NCBI GenBank assembly: GCA_000467715.1 | Contig: AJFK01000470.1 | Coordinates: forward strand, 1-64,000 | Reading direction: 5' to 3' | Length of the DNA: 64,000 nt | Origin: Hysterium pulicare CBS 123377 | Taxonomy: Eukaryota; Ascomycota; Dothideomycetes; Hysteriales; Hysteriaceae | Shown here: positions 55,012-64,000 of the stretch, piece by piece | How the letters are laid out: each line of letters opens with the position of its first letter | How positions within the stretch are numbered: position 1 is the stretch's first letter | Made by a program: the position numbers and the translations under genes | The notes under the pieces: generated by a model | Seen by the model: only the letters and a program-made list of their open reading frames with translations | Database searches by the model: none | What the model was told of the DNA's origin: nothing

Positions 55012-57268
55012 CTAGACTCCATCAAGACCAGATGAAAGCGCAGGAGGATACAGGGCTATATCCACGTTCTTAGAGTTCCAAATGCTCTCATCGGCCCAAG
55101 GATCCAACATGTTGATGTCCATGTTATCAGTAGAGAAGAAAATTGGATCGTCATCGATACCCGGTCCTCCCATACTAACACCGAGCTCCTTAAGATCTTC
55201 AGAGAGTTGGAGGTCTAATGGGAGAGGGTTTCCAGCTTTCGCTTCGAACCAGCCATCTGGGTAGTCAGCAGCACCCATACCAAGACTGATCTGGAGGTTG
55301 TCGTTCTCGGAGATGTCGGATTCACGAGTCGATGGAGAATCCTTTGAAGATGAATCCGGCGTCTGGAATGGCGAGTTTACGCCGGAACGTGGTACCCAAG
55401 AGTTGTCCTCGTTTTTGAGGTCAAGAGAAGTGAAGGGTCCATTGGAGTCGAGAGCTGAAAAGATATCATCCAGAACAGACAAGTCGGATATGAGGATACC
55501 AGCCATCGCCTCTTCTTCCTTTTCGGGCTCTGCAGGCTTGGGTGGCTCGGCCTCTTTGGGCGGAACTTTGCTGACACTTGATGGAGTACCTCGAGCAGGT
55601 GCACCTGTGCTTGGAGTGCCGGCCTTAGTCCCAGTCTGAGGTGTCTTAAGGAGGCTAGTGGAAGGAGAGCCTTTGATGACGCTTGTCTGTGTTCCAACCC
55701 GAGCCATAGGCGTAGCGGCAGCATGAGCACCGGCAGGCGTAGTCGTGTCTTGCTTGAAGTTTGGCGTCTGTCCGGACTTGGCTGGTTGCTGCACACCTTT
55801 CGCAGGTGGCGCCGTCGGTCTGGCTCCACGATTTGCCACATTAGCATCCGGTTTCGGTGCCTTCGGGTTTCCATCTTTATCCAGATCAAGTAACTCAGCG
55901 AGTTGGTCAAACGAAAATTGCATGGGATCCTCAATCCTGGCATGGGCTTCTTTAATGTGTGCCTCCAATTCTGCCGGAGTGTCGAAGCCTCGAATGCTAT
56001 AGTCGCAATTACTGTCTCGGCATCTGAACGTGGGCTTTTGCTCTACAGGCTTTTCCTGTTGTTGCTGTCTCTTAAGATTAGGCGATGCTGCTTTTCCAGA
56101 GCCAATGTAAGGTGAAGACGTAGCACCAGGTGTGGAGGTTTGGCTCTTGCCGTGATCGAGCTTCGGCTTCTTCTTGTCTGGAATCTTCAAGTCCGTAGGC
56201 TTAATTGGAGCTTCATGGAAATATGTAGGAGCGCCAAGAGGAGATCCACCAAGCTGGAATGGCGGTCGATCGGTTGTCGGAGGAGGCGGCGCCTTCAGAT
56301 TTTGCTGGCGCTGATTGTTGGCTTGCTGCTCAACTATCTTGAGGTTTTCGGCGTTCAATTGAGCTTGTTTACTCGGTTGCGTCTCTTGCTGCTGTTGCAA
56401 ACCAGCCTGCTGGGTGCCGGGTTCCGGATTCTGGCTGACTCTAGACAGCACATTGCCATAGAAGTTAGCAATTTGCTTGATGTTTTGTATGAAGTGCGCC
56501 TTGTTCATCGTAACCTGATCAGCTAGGGTGGACTCTTTCGTTAGTTGCCTCCAAACTAAGGTGCGGGCTTCCATGATCCGTCGCAACACGGCTTCAGACT
56601 TTTCCTCGGGATACAGTACATGGAAGAAGCGTAACGCAATGTCGATTTTCCGGACTTGAGTGATATATTTCTGCAGTTCCTGTTGCATTCCAGCCCGATC
56701 ATCAGCAGAGAGTACCACAGGCGCCCCTCGTGGAATTTTTTGCTCTGTTTCATGCACCAAAGCTTTAAATTGGGCCTGCTTTTCCGGATTCTGAGCCTTA
56801 GCCATCACGGAATTGTAAGATATCTGGCCGCTGGGAGCTTGTTGACCGTTGCTTGGCTGTTGGGGTCTATTTGTCAAAGCCTGTGCTCTTTGCAATTGGG
56901 TCCGCAGAGTTGCTTGCTGCTGTGGGGTCATTTTCGCTATTTGCTCTGGCGTGAAATTGGGGAAATTCTGTTGAGAGCGAGAGGGAACCATAGCAGGAGC
57001 TTGAGGTGCAGTGGTCGCTGCTGATGGCTCTGTCCTCGATCCTTCATTAGAATCCTCGTTCGGACGTTTTACGCCTTGCTTCACCATCTGGCCATTTTGT
57101 TGGGGAGGTTTAGGAGGCTGGGCTGCTTTGCTGGGCTGCTTGACGGGTGGTGCGGGTAGAGGAGGAGGAGCTTGCATGGGCGGTGGTCGAGATGTTTGAG
57201 GAGTTTGGGGAGGCATTCCTTGCTGGGTAGGCTGAGTTGTCGGTGGTGGTACTTGTTGTTGCGGTTGG

Positions 57269-57303
<35 letters not shown>

Positions 57304-59888
57304 TTGCTGCATCACCATTTGGCGTGCCATTTGTGATTTTCTTTGTTGCATCCTCTGGTTCAAAATGTATTGTCTCAATTGGTCATCCGATACACCTGCT
57401 TGATTGGGCGGAAGACGTGACCTGAAAGCTTGAAGCTCTTGAGGAGTGACTGGCTGGATCTGAGGGATATTCGGTATCATAGGTGGTCCATTTCGAGCCG
57501 GTATCTGACCTGGCTGCATTCCCTGCGGTACCATTTGAGCTTGAGGTGCTTGTCCACCTTGTTGACCAGCGGAGCTGTTCGGTGGAGGCGGCTGGCTGCC
57601 CATTATTTGCTTCTGTCTTATCAAGTCTTGGAAGTGCATGACTTGAAATAGGGCAAGTTTGGATGTGTCAAAGTTCGGCGCAAGATTCGGATTCCGTGAT
57701 GCCCATTCTTTCAGCTGAGCCCAAGTCCTTACTTCCGGCGGCACATTTTGTTTTATTGCAGCGTTGAGGAGGGTTGGAGGATACGGTGTGTTGTCGGTCT
57801 GATTGATGACTTGGGGGTTTTGTCTCAGCATTTGTTGTGCCATCAGCATTCTTTGATGCGAATTCGATTGTTGCTGCTGATTCTGCTGCTGCTGCTGTTG
57901 TTGCTGTTGCTGCATTTGCAGCTGTTGTGGGTTCATTGCACCGGGGGCTCCGGGAGTTCGTTGTCCTCCTAATGCCATGGCTTGTTGAGGATTCATGTTG
58001 CCCATGTTGACACCATTCATGAATTGATTATTTTGAAGGTTCATCTGGAAAGGTTGAGCGCCATTCATCTGCATATTAGGCTGTGCCATTTGGGATCCTC
58101 CAGGCATTGCAACATTCTGGTTCTGTGCTTTCTGACTATTCATAGCGGCGTATCGTTGAAGAACTTGCCGGAACTGATGGTCAGGAACCGTCATCAATTG
58201 TGCCCTCATGTTGTGCGGCATCTCAGGTGGGAGTAAAGCTGCTCGCATTTGCGGATTCAAAGGTTGTCCTTGAGCTTGGTGCGCGAGCTGGGCAGCTACG
58301 CGCGGGTCGACTTGCGGTTGAGCTTGAGGTGTCATCTGAGGGACATGAGCCTGGGGTCTCTGCTGAGGTGTATTTCCACCTTGCTGGCCAGGAGGATTCA
58401 TAGGCCGAGTAAGCAATGGCATAGATGGGCTTTGTTGCATTCCTGGTGGCACATTCAGTCCTCCGATTTGACCTCGAAGGAGCATTTGCTGGGCTGCCTG
58501 CCCCTGCGCGGCTTGCGTTGCTTGGGCCTGTTGCGCTTGTTGCGCCGCCTGCTGCTGCTGGGCGCGCGCCTGTGCCTGTGCCTGAGCTTGTAATTGCGCT
58601 ACATTACGTGCCTGTTGGGCTTGGGCATTGGCAAATACTTGACGCTGAGCCATGATGTTTTGAGGGGGTTGTCCAGCTTGAGGGGGTTGTCCCGGCTGCT
58701 GTGCAGGAAAGCCAATTCCCTGAGCCCCATTCGGGTTATTGCTAGCCGGAACGACCAACTGACCCTGATCTTGAACCCGTAATGCCTCTAGTTGCTGCCC
58801 AGCTAATTGAGCAAAATCGAAATCTTGTGCGCCAGGCTGGCGTTGATTCAAGGCCATTTGTTGTCCTTGCATTTGAGAGAATTGCGTCGCCTGTTGCACC
58901 GGTCTGTTTGGCTGATTAACACCCTGAGCGCCCTGCTGGGGGACTCCACCAGACTTCTGTTGATGATACATCTTGGCAGCCATTTCTCGGAATTTGAAAA
59001 ATACGGGATCGACGCCGCGTCGTTGGAACTCCTGACGTTTCTCCAGAGGGAGTCGCGACATCTCTTGACGAAGTTTCTCGATAATATCGGTTTTCGCGTT
59101 TGCCATAAGCTGCTTCGCCATATTTGTTATGGTTTGGTTCTCGGCGGCTGTCAGTTGCCCTGGTTGCTGTGGTCGTTGCATGTTGGGCTGCGGTGTTGGT
59201 TGAGGTTGTTGGATACCCATCTGGTTAGTTCCATCCATTCCCATCGAAGATTGTCCCTGAGTCATTGGTATAGGGGATGCTTGCATTGGTCGTTGTAGTT
59301 GCGGGTTTGGGAAGCCTTGTGGCATTGGTTGACCTGGATTCGGCCGACCGCTGGGCGTTCCCTGGGCACCCATCATACCCATCTGTTGTGCGGTAAGGTT
59401 GTTGCTCTGCGCGTCAGCTCGCTGTTGACGAATGTGTTGCATGCCGACCATTTTGTGCTTGATGGTAGCCACGTAGTCATCCTATTGAATACTGCATTAG
59501 ATGTCTGTCAAGTTTCGCAGAATGAAATTTTGACATACTTTTGTAGCGGCCTTTGTGAAGCAATCAGTTTCGAATCGAATAGAGAACATCATAGCCTCGT
59601 TCTCCGGAGCCTCGGGCTTGATCAGTCGGTAAAAGAGAATACTGGCAGAGACTCGTCAGCACGAAGTAGATATACTCGGTGAAGAAAGAAGAATGTGCGA
59701 AAAGGGAGCTTGCAAGGTGCGGATACTTACAATTGAATGGCTGTTCGAGCTCGTTCATCTGGAGGATATGATTGTTGCCAACCTTGCGGGCGCTCCTGGC
59801 TTCGATAATGGTTGACCACCTGTTGCTGGTGGTTGGACTGTGGACGAGGGCCTTGCGGCATCATGTTGGGGAAATTTGCGTTATTCAT
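55012..59888 (-). CDS. med15: Mediator subunit 15 (Med15/Gal11-like)
   Basis: Tail-module subunit of the Mediator coactivator, 1576 residues. Minus-strand exons are 59888-59731, 59641-59539 and 59481-55012. The N-terminus begins MNNANFPNMMPQG; a KIX-like segment follows at about 36-105 (RPQGWQQSYPPDERART, FYRLIKPEAPENEAMMFSIRFETDCFTKAATK, DDYVATIKHKM). The long middle is glutamine-rich with several Q runs, as in Gal11, and is expected to be disordered with short activator-binding helices. At about 1145-1175 a C2H2-type finger is visible (FRCRDSNCDYSIRGFDTPAELEAHIKEAHA). The C-terminal end, with acidic and hydrophobic residues (SVLDDIFSALDSN, DPWADESIWNS), resembles the Mediator-anchoring region of other fungal Med15 proteins. 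The first exon was placed using conserved KIX-like residues and splice phase. Confidence 0.88.
57272..57300. repeat. CAG/CTG trinucleotide run in med15
   Basis: A run of the CTG repeat on the plus strand encodes a polyglutamine tract on the minus strand. A similar interrupted run lies around 57866-57916. Such tracts often vary in length between strains. Confidence 0.8.
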
Positions 59889-62800
59889 CTTGCTGGGTTA
59901 GATGTATGCCGCTGACCGAGTTGCACAGGTCTCTCTCATCCAAAACGGATTACCACCGTGTAAGTTGCCGTTCGCTCAGATCATGCAAGGACATGCAAAT
60001 ATTGCGGTTGATGGAGCAGAATTTGGTGTAGGAGAGTGATGCTCGTCGGAGTGGTAGGAAATCAAGAGTGAGGCTTGGGGATCGTAGCTGTCCGGGTGAC
60101 GAGAAAGCAGGTGAATCCGCCAACAAAGGACAGTCGGCGGCCCCAGGCAGCCGGTGAGTCAACGAAGGCTCAGCATTCGAAGACAAGGCGAGGAAGCTTT
60201 TGGAGAGGGGGAACAGGTGGTGTGCGGTGTGCGAGGGCGGAACCACGGTTGAGAATCGGTGAAGCGCAGTGGGACGAACTACGCCGAGCTACAGTGAGGC
60301 GCAATACAGCAGGAAACGGCTGGTTGCACAAACCAGATGCGTAGTGGTGGTAGGATGGATGAGATAAAACGAGCGAGAGAAGGGAAGTGTGAAGAAGTTT
60401 GTTGCGGTTGGAGTTGTGAGGAGTTGTCGAGATGGAGGCGCTGGGCGCCAGGGTCCTCGAACTGTAATGAACACTGGTAATCCATTAACCCTGCATCCGA
60501 CTTCTGAACTCTCTCCAAAGGCAGTACACAGCACAGGCCGGACTCGGGCAAGATCCAAGTCTATCCAAGTAGATCTATCTAGGCGCAGGGCAAGAGGGCG
60601 ATTCTCTCGTTCTTGTTGCTCCTCAGGCAATTCATTCCCCTTCTCGTCACGCGGTGGAGCGGGATGGCTGATCTGCGGCCCTAAACGGTCACCACCAGGC
60701 TGCGCCTAAGGCCATGGTTGGAAGCTAACAGCCCTCCACTCCCTCGTCACCTCAGATCTCCTCCGCAGCGATGAACAGTCCTCGCGAACAAAGCAACTCC
60801 AAAGTCTGAACTGGCTCCTCTGAAGCCGTCTCGCATTTGTGCCAGCGTCTTTAAGGCAGCGCTCAATCAAGTTTCACATTAGGCGCGTGGTTGTGAATCT
60901 GCTCCTCATTCGTGCCACATAGTCCTTGGCACATGATAAAAGCATCGCAATTCTGGAGAGCGCCACCTGTAGACTCCCCTTGCTCGATATTCATCCAATC
61001 TTTCATGGCGCTTCTTATTTAATTGGATATCCTCCCGCCCGCCTCAGACCAATATTCTCATGAGCCCACTACTTGCTCGCCCTAATCAAGTCTCTACAGT
61101 CACGGACTGCTACTTTCCATATCAACGAGGTCCGCTTCACTTTTGGGGGTTGTTCGATCCCTGCATTGTTACGGTGAGAAAACCTCCACGCAAGCACATC
61201 TGCGTCATCCCCAATATACTCGAGCGGAGCCGCGTCTGCTTAATCCAGTGTTCTGCAGTACAAAGAACAAGTCGCCGCTTCAGGCGCCCAGGTTCGTGCA
61301 GCATGAAAAGGCTTTAATCTTTGCCCCTCACAGTCGCAAAAGCTTTGCGGCCTTCAACTGCGCATACCTCACTGTACTACCTTCATTGGAGTTTCCGACC
61401 GCGAGAGTAGACTTAATTATTCTCATATTCTTACACCTGAATTATGGTAGTTGGGGAAAAGGATAAAGTTACACTACTTGTGAAAACCACTGGAGATCGA
61501 CAGGGTCCCTTCCGCTGCGGATTTGCGCTATTACTAGCTCGTGGTCGCCCTTGTGATGATCGCTTCTCGAAGTTGAAACGAAGCAGATCATCCACCGTGT
61601 CTGTCAATAACCATAAGTCTAGTGGTGTGAACAGCTTCTCTTTGACTAAAGTATTTTCTCTCGGTTTATGATTCACTTGTACGAGGAACGCTTTAGTAAG
61701 GCCCCGTTTTGATTACCCTTGTCGATCAAACCCACGATTCTGGGACGTCTCAAGTTCCTTGCATTGAAATCTCGTAACTACCTTCCCTATCCTCACTATT
61801 TCCATTACTGTGGTTTGGACTATCGCGCAATTCTTATGCCTTCCAAAGCCTTTAAATTCGCAATTACCATTCGAGAAACAAAAAAGCATATGCTTTACTA
61901 AGTTTGTCATTTCGTTTTTAGGAACTACAAAAACGGTAGTAGAGATAATATTTTGAAGTTTTTAAACTTAGCTCTTTTCCAGATAATTCAAATCTAGAGG
62001 TATAACATGAACCTATTTCTGGGATCAACCTAGAGAAGGCAACTGACTTTAGAGCCCGGTACGGAGTCCATATGAACTATGTAGAGTTCTATCACCGAAT
62101 TTGGTAGGGCTGGGCCTACACTTTTACGGCCACAGGTACATTTGTTCTCGGGGTTTGAGTCAGAAGTATCCACGCCTCCAACAGAACAAAGGGGCTCCCG
62201 CTCGCTACTGCATGATCTGACTGGCGAGACGGCTCGTTCAAAGACGAAGATACAGCGAGATGGCCAAGGGATTCGCAGATTCCTTAGTAACTCTCGAGTC
62301 AAAATATCGCTTCAACAATTCCAACAAGCTTCAGTGATTGCAGAACTTCCATCAACAGATCATTGCTCTCTTTGCCAAGTTCTCCATTCTCAGATACAGC
62401 TCGGTACAGTCTGTCGATTCCTTTTAGTTGGCTTCTACCTGTTAGCACCACTCTACCGAATATCACCAACCCAGAACCCATCTCATGGCCCGACCAGTCC
62501 CAACTCCATCCTTGTGTCGATCAAACCAATTCCAGCCTTATTTTCCTGACTCCACGAATTAAGTCCGTCAACTCAGGTTTTTTTTCCCAGAGAGAGAAGA
62601 TTTTCGGTCGAGAAAAGTCGGAGGATCGCGCAGTTGCTTCAATTACCGAAGTTTTGATCCTTCAGAAGGCGGAGAGGGACAAGAATCCGAAGTGGTTTCA
62701 TACAGCCACATCAGGAACACAAAGTCAAGCTTACAGAGCCAATAAAAGCGCAGGTCTAAATCTGAACAGGAACACAGCCATGAAACACTCCTGCACAAGC

Positions 62801-63118
62801 TACCACAGTGCCGTGGAGTGAATCAAGGACTTTCAGTATGCCTCCCGAAGCGTTCACACCACGAATGGCGAACGTTTAGTGGTCCAAGCGTCATGACGTC
62901 GTCCGTTCCCTACCACAAGCGGAGTTTCGAGCGTCAAGCTTTCCCCAGATCTGCAAACGAGATTTATCCACTCCTGTTGATCACTTCGGCTTCAAAAATC
63001 CATCACCGTACTTGACAACTCCCTCGAGGAACTCTTCATCCAAGAAAGTCAATCTAGTTGACAGGCAACTCTACCACCCACCACATATTCCCAACCTGAG
63101 CCACTTCGACTTTCCAAA
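59889..63118. other. 3.2 kb gene-poor region upstream of med15
   Basis: No convincing gene on either strand. The first 800 bases are the med15 promoter and leader. Several frames of 80-150 codons (for example 62142-62549, 62363-62821) show no motif or consistent splicing. The segment 61690-62000 is AT-rich. An unannotated non-coding RNA or a decayed gene cannot be excluded. Confidence 0.35.
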
Positions 63119-63696
63119 ATGATGCTCCTTACAATCCCCTTCCTATCCATAACAGCCTTCTCCTCCTACGGCCTGTACATCTCCTATGGCTGCATAACGC
63201 GGCTCCGACAATACGAAGAACAAACCGAGAAGGCAGCAAAGTATTCAAACACAGCGGCCGAGAGATTACGCAAGACGAGAACGACGCAGGGCAGTTCCGC
63301 CATCACAGTACGTCTGCCATGTTCCTTCCCAACTGTCTTACCTGTTACATTTCGACCCACATGTCTATTCAGACTGACAACCCCAACCCTTGAATTATAC
63401 TGACTCATCCGCAGATTGTCCTCTCCCTTCTCACATCCGTCGGTCTAATCCTAATCCCGCACACGGACACTTCCGCCGTAACGCTCGGAATCTCCCTCGT
63501 GAACACAGCCATTACCCTCGCAGCCCGCATCCACATAAACAATTTCTGGCACGACAAAGCCAAGGTACCGTTCATGGAAGGCTATAACGAGGCGATATCA
63601 GGAACGGACGGCTTGGTTTGGATATTGGGGGTATTGGCTGGTGCCTGGGGCGCTGTGGGGTGCGTTGCTGGGATCGAGAGGATGGTCTGGGGATAA
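63119..63696 (+). CDS. small fungal membrane protein, unknown function
   Basis: Protein of 156 residues in two exons (63119-63307 and 63415-63696; both phase 0; intron with GTACGT donor, CTGAC branch and GCAG acceptor). The first hydrophobic helix (LTIPFLSITAFSSYGLYISYGC) is followed by a charged amphipathic stretch (RLRQYEEQTEKAAKYSNTAAERLRKTR). After the intron come a second helix (IVLSLLTSVGLILI), a third (AVTLGISLVNTAITLAARI) and a C-terminal one (GLVWILGVLAGAWGAVGCVAGI). I do not recognise the family. Splice logic and the coherent helix pattern support a real gene. A second ATG directly follows the first. Confidence 0.62.
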
Positions 63697-64000
63697 GAAG
63701 ACTTAGATGAGATGAAAAGAATGGAAAGAGCAGATTATATTGCGAGTCGTCATGGCCTAGACTGAAGAGAAAATCATCGGGACTGCAATCCCAGCCCCTT
63801 TCCACGCGGAGATAAATCCATATTCGTCCTTTGCGGCGTACGTGTGTGTATGGTATAGCTTTGACTATCAACAGCGAACCCCTCGCCGGCGCACGTCTGA
63901 AAATTTATTCCTTGGAGCACATCCCCGATGCACCCAAAGCATATCCCAGAAGCACAACTTGATACATTTTCCCACCTATCCAGAAACAGTTACCAGAAAT
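63697..64000. other. 3' flank at window end
   Basis: About 300 bases after the last gene, probably its 3' UTR. Nothing else is recognised before the window ends. Confidence 0.35.

Noticed and set aside
56140-59298. Several plus-strand frames of 100-160 codons
   Set aside because: They are leucine-rich shadows of the glutamine-rich Med15 coding sequence on the other strand.

Overview
The window is nuclear DNA of a filamentous ascomycete (Pezizomycotina). Genes are broken by short introns of 46-200 nt with GTRNGT donors, CTRAY-like branch sites and YAG acceptors. Fungal-specific families are present: CFEM, DUF6594, DUF7704, GH5 and GH3 cellulolytic enzymes, and a fungal-type Med15. The overall flavour suggests a Leotiomycete-like plant-associated or saprotrophic fungus, but that placement is inference. 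I resolved 19 protein genes, most with exon boundaries that keep frame. I saw no rRNA, intact tRNA, CRISPR or intact transposon.

Layout. 0.3-4.8 kb: two tandem paralogous F-box genes. 5.3-10.5 kb: a FIT/Scs3-type ER lipid protein, a Rab5/Ypt5 GTPase and a CFEM membrane protein. 14.0-15.6 kb: a C2H2 transcription factor. 16.7-18.6 kb: a third F-box paralogue on the minus strand. 20.3-23.0 kb: glycogenin. 24.1-25.6 kb: a Ulp1/NEDP1-type C48 protease. 26.1-26.8 kb: complex I subunit NDUFS5. 27.3-31.0 kb: a divergent pair, a protein with two retropepsin-like units fused to C2H2 fingers and a DUF6594 protein. 33.2-36.3 kb: secreted GH3 beta-glucosidase. 37.5-40.2 kb: FHA-forkhead transcription factor. 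41.9-43.0 kb: another F-box-like gene. 43.3-44.6 kb: secreted GH5 endoglucanase. 45.4-48.6 kb: divergent complex I assembly factor NDUFAF5 and dynactin p62. 49.6-51.8 kb: F-box/WD40 protein. 52.6-53.1 kb: DUF7704 membrane protein. 55.0-59.9 kb: Mediator subunit Med15. 63.1-63.7 kb: small membrane protein.

How they work together. Most genes are independent housekeeping or regulatory loci, not a metabolic cluster. Three loose themes stand out. Five F-box genes, with a C48 protease, make the window rich in ubiquitin/Ubl functions. GH5 endoglucanase and GH3 beta-glucosidase act in sequence on cellulose. NDUFS5 and NDUFAF5 both serve mitochondrial complex I. The most unusual locus is the tandem retropepsin/zinc-finger gene, which keeps both catalytic DSG motifs in one chain and carries DNA-binding-type fingers. 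It could be an undescribed nuclear protease or a sequestered protein-interaction module.
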